Shown: positions 1 to 8,293 of the stretch, piece by piece
Numbering within the stretch: position 1 is the first letter of the stretch
How the letters are laid out: each line of letters opens with the position of its first letter
Assembly: GCF_016863315.1 (NCBI RefSeq)
Contig: NZ_BOOQ01000040.1
Coordinates: forward strand, 86,654 to 150,653
Source: Planotetraspora silvatica
GTDB taxonomy: Bacteria; Actinomycetota; Actinomycetes; Streptosporangiales; Streptosporangiaceae
Direction of reading: 5' to 3'
DNA length: 64,000 nucleotides
Position numbers and translations under genes: made by a program
Notes under the pieces: generated by a model
Database searches by the model: none
Told to the model about the DNA's origin: nothing
The model's input: only the letters and a program-made list of their open reading frames with translations

Positions 1-685
1 TGACGAACCCCACCGGCTCGCCGCCGGACAGAGTCGCGATCCGCCACCACTCCCGCGGGCTCGTGTAATGCGCGAGCTCGTCGTCGTGATGTCTGACCGC
101 CGCTTCACGGGCGGAAAAACGCGTCAGGTCGTCGCGACCGTGCGCGTCGAGAGTCCCGTCCATCGTCAGGGTCATCAGGTCGAGGATCTCTTCGGTGTCG
201 CGGACCGGCCGGAACTCCAGACGGCCGTCCGGCTCGGGAACCGGTGTCCCGGGACGCCAGACCAGCCGGAGCCGTTCGACGAACAGGCGGGCACCGACCT
301 TTTCCAGCGCCGCCATGCGGTCCTCGACCACGCCCCTGGACGCCGCGTCTTCGTGCCAGTCGGGCGGGATGAACCGCATGTACTCGGGCGGCGTCGTCCC
401 CGCCCGGAGAGTTTCGGGCATGGCCGTCCGCAACAGCCGTACGCCGATGTCCACGCGATCGGGTTCCGCGTCGTCGACGTCGAAGACGTCCAGGAAGGAC
501 GGTGACTCTTCGTCTGGCCGGCCCCACCAGGCGGCCCTGGCCACGAGACGGTCGCCACGCAGGGCGACCCACATCCACGGCGGCCGTCGGCGGCCGGTGT
601 CGAGGTCGTCCGCCAGTTCCTCGTTGAGGGTGTAGGGCAGCCGGGAGAAGAGGTCGAGTTCTTCGCGTCCGGTGATCGGACGCAT
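1..685 (-). CDS. GNAT family N-acetyltransferase, C-terminus beyond the window
   Basis: From the ATG at 685 the frame stays open for about 228 codons and runs off the left edge, so the C-terminus is not visible. The protein begins MRPITGREELDLF and reaches WWRIATLSGGEPVGFV at the edge. That stretch looks like the strand pair preceding the acetyl-CoA loop of a GNAT fold; the loop itself would lie outside. The length suggests a two-domain GNAT whose first half is degenerate. Substrate is unknown. An in-frame CTG-ATC precedes the ATG, but no better start with a Shine-Dalgarno is seen. Codon use is strongly GC3-biased, as expected for a real gene. Confidence 0.7.
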   Translation of the reverse strand, partial: MRPITGREELDLFSRLPYTLNEELADDLDTGRRRPPWMWVALRGDRLVARAAWWGRPDEESPSFLDVFDVDDAEPDRVDIGVRLLRTAMPETLRAGTTPPEYMRFIPPDWHEDAASRGVVEDRMAALEKVGARLFVERLRLVWRPGTPVPEPDGRLEFRPVRDTEEILDLMTLTMDGTLDAHGRDDLTRFSAREAAVRHHDDELAHYTSPREWWRIATLSGGEPVGFV

Positions 686-909
686 GATCAGGTCGTTCGG
701 GTACAAGTTAAGGCACACTCCAGTGAGGGCGCCTGTGTTCCGGGGTCAAACGCGGTGCGCGCCCCGGGAGGACACAAGCGCAGTGATCATGGGGATCATG
801 GGCTTATCCCTCCTCTCATCGATCATCGGCCCCGCGGTTCCGTTGGGGCATCTACCGGTAATAAGTAGCGAATCGCTGGATCTACCGCAAATGCATTTCC
901 TGGCCGATT

Positions 910-1045
910 GCATGATCACCGAATGTGTCCGCCCAGGTCGGACGGTCCAATGCCGAATCCGTGCATGATCACGATTCGCGTTGTACCAGCTCAAGGGGTA
1001 TTCCGCCGAACCTGCGCATGATCACGACCGAGGGTGCGTGATCAC
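910..1045. repeat. Four copies of GCRTGATCAC in an intergenic gap
   Basis: The 10-mer GCATGATCAC occurs at 910-919, 963-972 and 1016-1025, exactly 53 bp apart. A variant GCGTGATCAC lies at 1036-1045. The last two 53-bp units also share GCCGAA just before the 10-mer. The surrounding gap (686-1064) has no convincing gene. Another TGATCAT lies near 786. The regular spacing (about five helical turns) suggests a protein-binding array or a decayed tandem repeat; function is unknown. Confidence 0.5.
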
Positions 1046-1064
1046 CATGGACGGTCGTGCGTGG

Positions 1065-1388
1065 CTACGGGCGGGGGGTGAAGGGGGTCGCGTCGGTGAC
1101 GGCGGCGACGGGGATCGGGCCGTAGATGTGAGGGAAGGCCTCGGTCGTCCCCTCGGCGACCTCGAACTTCAGCGGGCAGTTCAGCAGGCTCTCATCGATG
1201 GCCAGGAGCAGCAGCGGCTCGGTGACGTCCAGATAGAAACGCCGGGCCACCCCCTCGGCCTGGGCCAGGTCGGCGGAGGCGTGGATGAAGCCCTCCTCGT
1301 CGAGCGTGCGGCCGAGGGTGGACACCCGATACTCGCCCGCCTTCTCGGCGTGTTCCCAGTCGGCCGCCAGTGCAAGGTGAAAAATCAT
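1065..1388 (-). CDS. DUF952 family protein
   Basis: A 107-residue protein starting at ATG 1388 (MIFHLALAADWEHAEKAG). It carries the DUF952 signature: an N-terminal His-containing strand, GFIHAS in the middle, LLLLAIDE, and FPHIYGPIPVAAV near the C-terminus. Length equals that of the family. DUF952 proteins are small soluble proteins of unknown biochemistry, structurally related to ADP-ribosyltransferase-like folds. It follows the TetR gene by 17 bp on the same strand and is probably the last gene of the SMR-TetR-DUF952 transcript. A longer reading from 1655 would overlap TetR and is not supported. Confidence 0.8.
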   Translation of the reverse strand: MIFHLALAADWEHAEKAGEYRVSTLGRTLDEEGFIHASADLAQAEGVARRFYLDVTEPLLLLAIDESLLNCPLKFEVAEGTTEAFPHIYGPIPVAAVTDATPFTPRP

Positions 1389-1405
1389 GACACGGAGCCT
1401 AGGGG

Positions 1406-2029
1406 TCAGCTGATGGCATTGAGCGCGCGGGCCACCACGTCGCGGGCACGCTCGAGGCCCTCGGGCCGCGCCTCCACGATGTCCTCCAGCCACAGACCCG
1501 ACAACACGGTGGTGACGAACCGGACCTCGGACCGCCCGCAGGCGTATCCGGCCCGTTCGAGCACCGACGCGACGATCTCGTCGCAGCCGTCCGTCCACGC
1601 CCGCGCGACGTCCTGAAGAGCCGGATCCCGGCCCGCCTGCAGATAGAGCTCCCACAGGCCGAGCTGCCGTGGCCGGTCGACGGCGTAGACCGTGGCGAGC
1701 TTGTCCGCGAGAACCTCGGGAGACCGCTCGCGCACGTCTTCCAGCGACAGGCGCATGTCGGCCAGTTCCCGCTCGACGAGCAGGGCGAACGCCTGGGCGA
1801 GCAACTCGTCACGACCGGCGAAGTAGTAGGTGGTCGCCGCGAGGGGGATCCCGGCCCGCCGGGCGACGGCACGGTGCGTCGCGGCGGCGAAGCCGCCCTC
1901 CCCCAGCAGATCGGCGGCCGCGCCCAACAGCGCCTCGCGACGGCGGAGGGCACGTTCCTGCCTGCGCCGCCGCTGGGTCACGACCTCCGCGCCGGCGTGC
2001 CCCTCGCGCCGCTCGTCCACCTCATCCAA
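1406..2029 (-). CDS. TetR/AcrR family transcriptional regulator
   Basis: A 207-residue TetR-type repressor. The N-terminal HTH (about residues 27-75) has the usual pattern ALLGAAADLLGEGGFAAAT, then AVARRAGIPLAATTYYFAGRDEL. The C-terminal helical ligand-binding part is divergent, as is normal. The start is a TTG at 2029 with a TGAGGT Shine-Dalgarno about six bases upstream; GTG 2020 is possible. It sits between an SMR efflux gene (57 bp upstream) and DUF952 and most likely represses the SMR promoter, where a palindrome is seen at 2422-2450. The ligand is probably a cationic drug transported by the SMR protein (inference). Confidence 0.88.
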   Translation of the reverse strand: MDEVDERREGHAGAEVVTQRRRRQERALRRREALLGAAADLLGEGGFAAATHRAVARRAGIPLAATTYYFAGRDELLAQAFALLVERELADMRLSLEDVRERSPEVLADKLATVYAVDRPRQLGLWELYLQAGRDPALQDVARAWTDGCDEIVASVLERAGYACGRSEVRFVTTVLSGLWLEDIVEARPEGLERARDVVARALNAIS

Positions 2030-2086
2030 GGAACGACCTCACGAAACAGAGCCGATGCGACGTACCGACTCGAGGTGCCATCCGGC

Positions 2087-2410
2087 TCAGTGGGAGCCGG
2101 CCAGGTTCAGCACCACGACGCCACAGATGATCAAAACGATACCGGCGGCCTTGGTCAGGTTCATCCCCTCGCCGAGGAATAACGTGCCGATCAGGGCGAT
2201 GGCCGCCGTGCCGATGCCCGCCCACACGGCGTAGGCCACGCCGACCGGCATCTCCAGCTTGAGGGCACGTGCGAGCAGGACGAGGGACGCCACGTATCCG
2301 ATGACGACCACGATGGTCCACCCGACGTTGGACAGCCCGTTGCTCAACTTGAGAGCGGAGGTGGCCAGGACCTCCGTGGCGATGGCGGCGACGAGCAGGA
2401 TCCACGCCAT
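2087..2410 (-). CDS. SMR family small multidrug efflux transporter
   Basis: A 107-residue protein with four predicted membrane helices. It starts MAWILLVAAIATEVLATSA, including the conserved membrane Glu (E13) of EmrE/Mmr/QacE proteins that binds protons and cationic drugs in exchange. Later motifs such as YAVWAGIGTAAIALIG in helix 3 also match the family. The start is ATG 2410, because GGAGGTT (2414-2420) is correctly spaced before it; an upstream in-frame GTG overlaps that Shine-Dalgarno. The gene is first in a probable operon with TetR and DUF952, and diverges from the radical SAM gene. Confidence 0.9.
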   Translation of the reverse strand: MAWILLVAAIATEVLATSALKLSNGLSNVGWTIVVVIGYVASLVLLARALKLEMPVGVAYAVWAGIGTAAIALIGTLFLGEGMNLTKAAGIVLIICGVVVLNLAGSH

Positions 2411-2421
2411 GGGAACCTCCA

Positions 2422-2450
2422 CTTAAGCGGTACGCTTGTACCAGTTTAAG
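2422..2450. promoter_or_regulatory. Palindromic operator upstream of the SMR gene
   Basis: An imperfect 29-bp palindrome lies 12 bp upstream of the SMR start. The inner arms are GGTAC-GCTT-GTACC (2429-2442) and the outer arms CTTAAG and GTTTAAG. A half-site-like copy TTGTACCAG..AAGGG recurs at 981-996, and GGTACAAG recurs near 700. Size and position fit a QacR/TetR-type operator; binding by the adjacent TetR is inferred. Confidence 0.55.
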
Positions 2451-2573
2451 GGTTTCCCATGGTCAGGGCCATGGGCATTTCGCCACTCTTTCCAGGCGGC
2501 GAATCCTGTCCCTCCATGCCCCCGCCGGGCGGGGGCCACTCCCGTACGGCGCGGCACTTGGCGTCAGGGTCGA

Positions 2574-3611
2574 ATGCGTGTTCTACTGATCCCCATGCGT
2601 CGCGACGCCTCTCCCGGCCCCGCCATCACTCCAGGGGTTCAGCAGTCGCTCCTCGACGGAGGGCCCTCGCGGCCCCGGGTCGAACGGCAGGCCGTCATGC
2701 GGGCCTTCGACGGAATCACCTGCTACGAGGTGCCCGCCCGGGTCGCGATCGACAAGGTCCCCGAGGCCGCGGAGCTTCCCTATCAATGGGCGGTCAGCCC
2801 CTATCGCGGCTGTCAGGCCGCGTGCAGCTACTGCATGGCCAGGCGCGGCCACCGCTACCTCGGGCTCGACGCGGGAGAGGACTTCGCCTCGCGGATCGTC
2901 GTCAAGACCAACCTGGCCGATCGGTTACGCCGCGAGCTCACCTCACCTCGCTGGCACGGTGATCCGGTCGCGCTCGGGCTGACCGGCGACTGCTACCAGC
3001 CCGCCGAGGAGACCTACCAGCTGATGCCCCGCGTCATCCGCGCCCTCGCGGAGGCGGGCAACCCCTTCACCGTTCTGACCAAGAGCCCGCTCATCCTCCG
3101 CGATCTCGACGTGCTGCGCGAGGCGGCCAAGATGACCCAGGTGAACGCCTCGGTGTCGGTGGGCTTCGTCGACGACCGCATCCGCCGGGCCGTCGAGCCG
3201 GGCGCGGCGACCCCCCAGCGACGGCTGGAGGTGTGCGCCGCGCTGAACGACGGCGGCATCCCCTGCGGTGTCCTGATGGCGCCGATCCTCCCCCTGATCA
3301 CCGACTCGGCCGACCACCTCCTGTCCACGGTGCGGCGGGCGGCCGAGGCGGGCGCGGTCAGCGTGACCCCGGTCGTCCTGCGGCTCCCCTCCGGGGCCCG
3401 GGAGTGGTACATGGGCTGGCTGGAGCGCGAACACCCCGGGCTCGTCCCCCGATACCAGGCGCTGTACGGCAAGGGCCCCACGGCCGACGCCGACTACCGG
3501 CGCCGGATCGCCGACCAGGTCCGCAGCTTGACGGAGGCGTACGGCATCGGGCAGTCGGCCAGACGGTGGCGCCGCCGCCGATCACCGGCCAGGCAACTCG
3601 CCCTGGTCTGA
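2574..3611 (+). CDS. Rv2578c family radical SAM protein
   Basis: A protein of about 345 residues with the radical SAM cysteine motif in the form YRGCQAACSYCMARRGH, the three cysteines that ligate the 4Fe-4S cluster. The flanks LDAGEDFASRIVVKTN and the GDCYQPAE segment are typical of the SplB-related Rv2578c family found across actinomycetes. Substrate is unknown; these proteins are related to spore photoproduct lyase, but a DNA-repair role here is only a suggestion. ATG 2574 was chosen because an AGGG lies about eight bases upstream; ATG 2595 is possible. The C-terminus is Arg-rich. It is transcribed away from the SMR operon. Confidence 0.85.
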   Translation: MRVLLIPMRRDASPGPAITPGVQQSLLDGGPSRPRVERQAVMRAFDGITCYEVPARVAIDKVPEAAELPYQWAVSPYRGCQAACSYCMARRGHRYLGLDAGEDFASRIVVKTNLADRLRRELTSPRWHGDPVALGLTGDCYQPAEETYQLMPRVIRALAEAGNPFTVLTKSPLILRDLDVLREAAKMTQVNASVSVGFVDDRIRRAVEPGAATPQRRLEVCAALNDGGIPCGVLMAPILPLITDSADHLLSTVRRAAEAGAVSVTPVVLRLPSGAREWYMGWLEREHPGLVPRYQALYGKGPTADADYRRRIADQVRSLTEAYGIGQSARRWRRRRSPARQLALV

Positions 3612-3758
3612 GTCCTGGTCTGAGTTTTCGTCTGTGCTCTGGTGCGAGCCCTGTCCAGAGTCGAAGTCTGGGCCGAAGTCTGGGCCGCAACGCCGTTCGG
3701 CCCGGCGGCCGAAAATAATGAGGAGACGTGGGGGCTCCGGATCGTTAGCGTTCATGGC

Positions 3759-4529
3759 ATGAGTACGGTGGATGGCCCGGCGGTCGACGTGGACGTCGAG
3801 CGGTTCGTGGCGGACGGATTCATCAAGGTCGAAGAGGCCTTCCCGCGGGCGGTCGGCGACCGTATCCGGGAGTCGTTCTGGGAGCAGATCGGGCTGTCGC
3901 CGGACAGGCCGTCGGAGTGGGTCAAGCCGGTCATCTGGGCGGTCGACGAGACGGGACAAGGCCCGTTCGGGGAGGCGATCCGCGGCCCGAAGATTGCCGC
4001 GGCGCTGGATCAGATCGCGGGCAAGGGCGGCTGGCTCCCGCGCGGCACCGTCGGCATGGCACCGATCCGCTTCCCGCACCCGGAGGATGCCGGGGACACC
4101 GGCTGGCACATCGACCAGAACGATCCCGGTCCGGACGGCGCCTGGGGGATCATCTCGGCCAGACCGCACACCATGCTGGCGCTGCTGCTCTACTCCGAGG
4201 TCACCGAGCAGGACGCCCCCACTCGGATCCGGGTGGGCTCCCATCTCGACACGGCCCGCGTCCTGGAGCCGTACGCTGAGCGTGCCCTGCCGTTCCTCGA
4301 GTCCGGCCCCGTCATGGATGCGGCGGGCGCGGACCGTCCGGTGGCCCTCGCCACCGGACTGCCCGGCGACGTCTACCTGTGCCACCCGTTCCTGGTCCAC
4401 GCGGCCCAGCCGCACCACGGGACGCGGCCGAGGTTCATGTCGCAGGTCCCGTTCTTCCTGTCCGAGCCCCTGCGGGCCGGCGAGTCCACACCCCTGTCCC
4501 GGGCGATACGGCTCGGCCTCACAGGCTGA
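3759..4529 (+). CDS. Phytanoyl-CoA dioxygenase (PhyH)-like Fe(II)/2-oxoglutarate enzyme
   Basis: A 256-residue protein that resembles PhyH-type non-haem iron dioxygenases. It contains TGWHIDQND, which supplies the HxD pair of the metal-binding facial triad. Later CHPFLVHAAQPHHG and RPRFMSQ provide the distal His and the Arg that salt-bridges 2-oxoglutarate. The N-terminal DGFIKVEEAFP is also typical of the family. Start ATG 3759 follows a decayed upstream reading frame that includes a GAAGTCTGGGCC tandem duplication (about 3660-3690), so the longer start at 3642 is unlikely. No clear Shine-Dalgarno is present. Substrate cannot be told; neighbours give no pathway. Confidence 0.75.
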   Translation: MSTVDGPAVDVDVERFVADGFIKVEEAFPRAVGDRIRESFWEQIGLSPDRPSEWVKPVIWAVDETGQGPFGEAIRGPKIAAALDQIAGKGGWLPRGTVGMAPIRFPHPEDAGDTGWHIDQNDPGPDGAWGIISARPHTMLALLLYSEVTEQDAPTRIRVGSHLDTARVLEPYAERALPFLESGPVMDAAGADRPVALATGLPGDVYLCHPFLVHAAQPHHGTRPRFMSQVPFFLSEPLRAGESTPLSRAIRLGLTG

Positions 4530-4550
4530 CCGACAGGAGATCCCCGGCGT

Positions 4551-4937
4551 TCAACCCGATGAGTAGACGCTGATCTCGATCAGGTTGCCATCGGGATCGC
4601 GCAGGTAGACGCTGTCCATCGGGCCGATCGCGCCCGTGCGCGGGACCGGCCCTTCCTCGATCGGCACACCGTGCGCGGTCAGCTCGGTGATCACCTGCTC
4701 CAGCGAGTCTGTCGTGATCAAGCACAGATCGGCGCTGCCCGGGATCGGGTGAGTGGCCTTGGGTTCGAACTCCTGACCCGCCTGGTGCAGGTTGATCTTC
4801 GAGTGGCCGAAGACCAGCGCCCGGCGGCCACCTCCGAAGGTGATCGGGGTCATCCCCAGTACCCGGGTGTAGAAGTCGACCGTGGCCTCCAGATCGGCGA
4901 CGGTCAGCACCAGGTGATCGAGCCGGTCAATCCGCAT
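4551..4937 (-). CDS. VOC (glyoxalase-fold) family protein
   Basis: A 128-residue single VOC domain. The metal-site pattern is visible: His8 in [12 protein letters not shown], a second His in KINLHQAG, and the C-terminal Glu in [13 protein letters not shown]. These match fosfomycin-resistance/glyoxalase-like proteins in size and layout, but no substrate can be assigned. Start ATG 4937 has an excellent AAGGAGGTGG Shine-Dalgarno. It overlaps the upstream DUF6817 gene by 11 bp on the same strand, so the two are translationally coupled. Confidence 0.85.
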   Translation of the reverse strand: MRIDRLDHLVLTVADLEATVDFYTRVLGMTPITFGGGRRALVFGHSKINLHQAGQEFEPKATHPIPGSADLCLITTDSLEQVITELTAHGVPIEEGPVPRTGAIGPMDSVYLRDPDGNLIEISVYSSG

Positions 4938-5490
4938 CGGCCACCTCCTTCCCGGCCAGGATCGTCTGGCAGTCTGTCCAGGCCGCCACCGACAACAGCG
5001 GCCGGGCGCGAGTGAACAGCGTCAGCAGATCAGATCCGTACTTCACGGCGAAGTCAGGGTCGTGGTCGGCCAGGTCGAGCTCGTTGGCCGCGGTCAGCTC
5101 GGCGAACCAGGCCAGCTCGGCCGCCGCGATCGGCGCGGTCCGGCCGGTGAACCTGTCGCGGAATTCGACTGGGTCGGCGACCCCCAACTGGGGGTAGACG
5201 TGTGCACGATTGCAGGCGCCGTACCGGTAGACCAGGTCTTCGGCCTCCGATCCGATGACCTCCTCGAGCAGGTCCCGCCCGGCGAGGCCGAGCAGGCCAG
5301 TCGGGAAGCCGTCGGTTCCGTAGAAGGCGTGGCACAGTCCGGCTGTCCGCAGTGCGGGTGAGGCCTTCCAGCGGGTCAGGCGGTCACGCACCCGAATCAG
5401 ATGGTCCAGCAACATGCCACCGGGGTGGGGGACGGTCTCCGCGCCGAGCCGGCGTAGGAGCCGTATCGCATTGCCATGCATACCTGGCAT
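4927..5490 (-). CDS. DUF6817 domain protein
   Basis: A 187-residue soluble protein. The N-terminal half has a helical pattern resembling HD-like folds: [18 protein letters not shown], then [13 protein letters not shown] and [18 protein letters not shown]. This layout (LLDH, LCHxxYGT, IGxEAEDLVY) is that of DUF6817, a family without known function. His and Asp residues at HD-like positions suggest a metal-dependent hydrolase ancestry (inference). It is the first gene of a two-gene unit with the VOC protein. Start ATG 5490; ATG 5481 is an alternative. Confidence 0.65.
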   Translation of the reverse strand: MPGMHGNAIRLLRRLGAETVPHPGGMLLDHLIRVRDRLTRWKASPALRTAGLCHAFYGTDGFPTGLLGLAGRDLLEEVIGSEAEDLVYRYGACNRAHVYPQLGVADPVEFRDRFTGRTAPIAAAELAWFAELTAANELDLADHDPDFAVKYGSDLLTLFTRARPLLSVAAWTDCQTILAGKEVADAD

Positions 5491-5561
5491 TGTCCCAAGG
5501 CGCTCGGCGTGGAAGGAGGATCGCCACCCCCGCCGACGTCAGACCCCCTGCCGAGGGCAGC

Positions 5562-5595
5562 GAAAAGGGCCCTCCGGTGAACACCCGAGGGCCCT
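5562..5595 (-). terminator. Rho-independent terminator for the L,D-transpeptidase gene
   Basis: A 30-bp hairpin (5566-5595) has AGGGCCCTC and GAGGGCCCT as perfect 9-bp outer arms plus an inner GGTG/CACC helix. On the minus strand it is followed by CTTTTC. It lies 16 bp beyond the stop of the L,D-transpeptidase gene. Confidence 0.8.
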
Positions 5596-5610
5596 GATGC
5601 CGAGGCGCCG

Positions 5611-6816
5611 CTACTTGAGCGCGCTGCCCTTCTCCCACTCCTTGAACGGCATCTGCCAGAAGCCCCAGCCGTTCCACGACTCCAGGATGCGGGTGGTGCC
5701 GGTGACCTTGACGACGTCACCGCGGTGGAAGTTGTCGTAGAACCACTTGGCCTGCGCCGGGCTGGCGTTCACGCAGCCGTGGCTGACGTTGGCGTAGCCC
5801 TGCGAGCCGACCGACCACGGTGCGCTGTGGACGTACTCGCCACTGTTGGAGATGCGGACGGCGTAGTTGACGATCTCCTTGTAGTAGCCGGGGTCGCCCT
5901 CCTTCTTACCCGGAGAGATCATCGTGACCGGGTTCGCGCGCTCCATCGTGAGGTGGATGCCGCTGGTCGTCGTGTACTCGCGGGTGTCGCCCTTGCCGGC
6001 ACTGATCTTCATCGTCTGGACGGTCTTGCCGTCCTTCTTGACGTACATCATGTGCGTCTTCACGTTGACGGTGCTGATCAACGCCGCGCCGATGTTGATG
6101 GTCGCGCTGGAGTTCTTGACGCCGTACATGTCCTTGCCGCCGCGCACGCCCGCGAGGTTCGCGGTGAACTTCACCTGCTGGTGGGCGGGCCAGTACTTGG
6201 CGGGACGGTAGATCACCTGCTTGGCGCTCATCCAGCGCCAGGCACCGTCGACCGGCTTCTGGGCCTTGACCTTCAGGGCCTTCTCGACGGACGCCTTGTC
6301 GGTCACCGCCTGGTTGAAGGTCACCATGATCGGCATTCCGACACCCACCGACTCGCCCTTGACGCCCGGGGTGATGTCGGCGACGGCCAAAGGAAACTTG
6401 GGCTTCAGTGTGCTGAACTGGCTGGTCGCCTCGGCGGGGCCGCCCTCACCGCTGGCCTTGGCCGACACGGTGTACTTGCTCGACGGCTTCAACGGGCCCT
6501 TCGACGTCCACTTGGTGCGAGTGGAGTCGAACTCACCCTCGACCGGCACGCCGCCGGCCTGGACGACGACCTCTTCGAGGGAACCGTTGTCGGCCGTCAC
6601 GACCACGGCTTTGTCCGGGCGCACCTTCGCGGTGCCCTTGACCGGACTGATCTTGATGGTCGGTACCGGCTTCGCGGGCGTGGACTCACCGGAGTCGCCC
6701 CCCGGCGACACGGTGGATCCCGATCCCGACCCACTGGAACATGCTGCCAATGCCGTGACCATGGCCACGGCGACCCCGGCGATGGGCAACTTAGACCGGG
6801 TGTGAGTGCTCGTCAC
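5611..6816 (-). CDS. L,D-transpeptidase lipoprotein with Ig-like domains
   Basis: A 401-residue exported enzyme that would make 3-3 peptidoglycan cross-links. The GTG at 6816 is chosen because GGGGAGAAG precedes it at good spacing. The N-terminus is a lipoprotein signal ending VTALAACSS (lipid-acceptor Cys26). Two Ig-like regions follow (about 60-250), then the YkuD catalytic domain with HSAPWSVGSQ and the signature VSHGCVNAS, catalytic Cys about 348. A C-terminal Trp-rich tail (WNGWGFWQMPF) is typical of actinobacterial Ldt proteins. The whole layout matches mycobacterial LdtMt2-type enzymes, which act in beta-lactam-tolerant wall synthesis. It is monocistronic, with its own terminator. Confidence 0.93.
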   Translation of the reverse strand: MTSTHTRSKLPIAGVAVAMVTALAACSSGSGSGSTVSPGGDSGESTPAKPVPTIKISPVKGTAKVRPDKAVVVTADNGSLEEVVVQAGGVPVEGEFDSTRTKWTSKGPLKPSSKYTVSAKASGEGGPAEATSQFSTLKPKFPLAVADITPGVKGESVGVGMPIMVTFNQAVTDKASVEKALKVKAQKPVDGAWRWMSAKQVIYRPAKYWPAHQQVKFTANLAGVRGGKDMYGVKNSSATINIGAALISTVNVKTHMMYVKKDGKTVQTMKISAGKGDTREYTTTSGIHLTMERANPVTMISPGKKEGDPGYYKEIVNYAVRISNSGEYVHSAPWSVGSQGYANVSHGCVNASPAQAKWFYDNFHRGDVVKVTGTTRILESWNGWGFWQMPFKEWEKGSALK

Positions 6817-6973
6817 AACTTCTCCCCCATGGGCGCAAAGTGCACACAAGACCTTATTAGGGGTAGCCGTTGATATGTGCAATTTCTGGGTCGGTTAGGT
6901 CACAGTTTGGTCGCCGAATGTTCACACCTATCTCGATCACCGGTAAAGTCCGCGTCAAACCTGATCATGAGCG

Positions 6974-8143
6974 TCAGTCAGCTGTTTTTCCGGGGCTCGT
7001 CCGCCGCAGATCAAGGCGTGCGGGAACCCGCAGATTGGGCGACGGCTCGTAGTGGATCTCCGGGTTGACAAGCACCCACGAGGCCGCTGCTTCGACCACT
7101 CCCGCCGCGAGGGCGGTCGCGGGCGCATCGCCGGGACACGACCTGATTCCGGCGCCGAATCCGAAATGCGGACAGCCGGCAGGTTCGCCCTCCGTGTCCT
7201 CGCCCGTGTGCCGGCGATCGGCATCGGATCTTCGGGGATCGAACCGGTCGGGATCGAACCGGTGAGGATCAGGGAACGCGTCGGGATCGCGGTTGGCGGA
7301 CGCGAGGTCGAGGACGACCACGGTGCCCGCGGGAACGAGCACTCCGCCCACGATCGTGTCCGCCGTGGCCACCCTGCGCGTCAGCCGTACGGGAGGGGTG
7401 TGGCGGAGAGCCTCCGTGAGGATCGCCTCGGCCGGCCACCGGGCGACCACGGCGCGCGGCAGTCGCGTCAGCAGATCGAGAGCGTTGCCGATCAGGCCCG
7501 CCGTCGCGTCGCACGCCTGGATCAACAGCGCCGCCACGGCGGCCAGCCGTTCCGGCTCCGGGTGTCCGAGCAGGTCCGCCAGTACAACCACGGCCCGGTC
7601 GGCATGTTCGTCCCGCTCATCGGCCCCGGGGCCGTGCCGTGCCGTAGCGGGCCGCGGGTGGTAGGCGGCGGCCATCGCGGTGACGGCGCCGACGGCCTCC
7701 TCCCGGCGCTCCGGGACGATGCCCAGGTGCGTGGCGAGAACGCCGACCGGTACGCGGCGGGCGAGCCGTGCCATCACGTCGACGACGACCGCCTCGGCCG
7801 GCCCAGACGAGGACGACCAGGGCGAGGACGACCCGGCGGAAGACGGCTCAGCAGAAGAGGGCCCGGACGAGGACAGGTCGGCGGAGGCCAGGTCGGCGGA
7901 GGCCAGGTCGAAAGCGTCCGCGCGCAGTCGGGTTGGACTGATCGGGGACAGCAGTCCGATCGCGCGTGACCTGCGCCGGGCGTGCTCCTCCCCGTTGCTG
8001 AACCTGCTCACCGCTCCCCGGAGCCAGGCGATGCCGTGTGTGCCGTCCGTCACGGGCGAGGCCGCGGGCACCTCGAAGCGCGCATCGGACAACACGGCTC
8101 GAACGTCGGCGTGCCGTGTGATCACGGGAGGTTCGTGTGTCAT
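6974..8143 (-). CDS. Cytochrome P450 with a low-complexity insert
   Basis: A 389-residue haem monooxygenase. The ExxR pair is EALR (244-247) and the haem loop is FGFGAGIRSCPG with Cys336. The I-helix has ACDAT where AGxET is usual, so the acidic Glu/Asp-Thr pair is shifted. PFAM-like positions such as FPDPHRFDPDRFD are intact. Between residues 79 and 116 there is a Ser/Ala/Pro/Asp-rich insert that family members lack; at DNA level it contains two exact 15-bp tandem units (7874-7903). No ferredoxin or reductase gene adjoins, so redox partners must be elsewhere. Substrate is unknown. Confidence 0.88.
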   Translation of the reverse strand: MTHEPPVITRHADVRAVLSDARFEVPAASPVTDGTHGIAWLRGAVSRFSNGEEHARRRSRAIGLLSPISPTRLRADAFDLASADLASADLSSSGPSSAEPSSAGSSSPWSSSSGPAEAVVVDVMARLARRVPVGVLATHLGIVPERREEAVGAVTAMAAAYHPRPATARHGPGADERDEHADRAVVVLADLLGHPEPERLAAVAALLIQACDATAGLIGNALDLLTRLPRAVVARWPAEAILTEALRHTPPVRLTRRVATADTIVGGVLVPAGTVVVLDLASANRDPDAFPDPHRFDPDRFDPRRSDADRRHTGEDTEGEPAGCPHFGFGAGIRSCPGDAPATALAAGVVEAAASWVLVNPEIHYEPSPNLRVPARLDLRRTSPGKTAD

Positions 8144-8255
8144 GCCCGGAACGCTAGGCGCGCGACGTTTCGGTGCGAGGCGAAGCGTGTGCCCCCTCTG
8201 CCCGTGGACGGCACATCCTCCCCCGGCGGGCCAATTCCAGAATGGTTAAGCAACC

Positions 8256-8291
8256 ACTTGACTATTGAGCCCTCGCAACGGATAGTTAAGT
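8256..8291 (+). promoter_or_regulatory. Promoter and operator of the ArsR-SRPBCC pair
   Basis: The inverted repeat ACTTGACTAT (8256-8265) and ATAGTTAAGT (8282-8291) matches in 9 of 10 positions. It overlaps a promoter with -35 TTGACT (8258-8263), a 17-bp spacer and -10 GATAGT (8281-8286). The expected transcript start is at about 8293, next to the GTG start codon at 8294, so the mRNA is probably leaderless. Autorepression by the ArsR protein is inferred. Confidence 0.65.
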
Positions 8292-8293
8292 AC

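Noticed and set aside
672..994. ORFs of 98 and 82 codons on opposite strands
   Set aside because: Neither has a ribosome site or coding-type codon bias; both cross the GCATGATCAC repeats, which explains the gap better.
1065..1655. Long form of the DUF952 protein starting at 1655
   Set aside because: The first about 89 residues are read from the antisense-free part of TetR in another frame and are Arg/Gly-rich; DUF952 starts at 1388.
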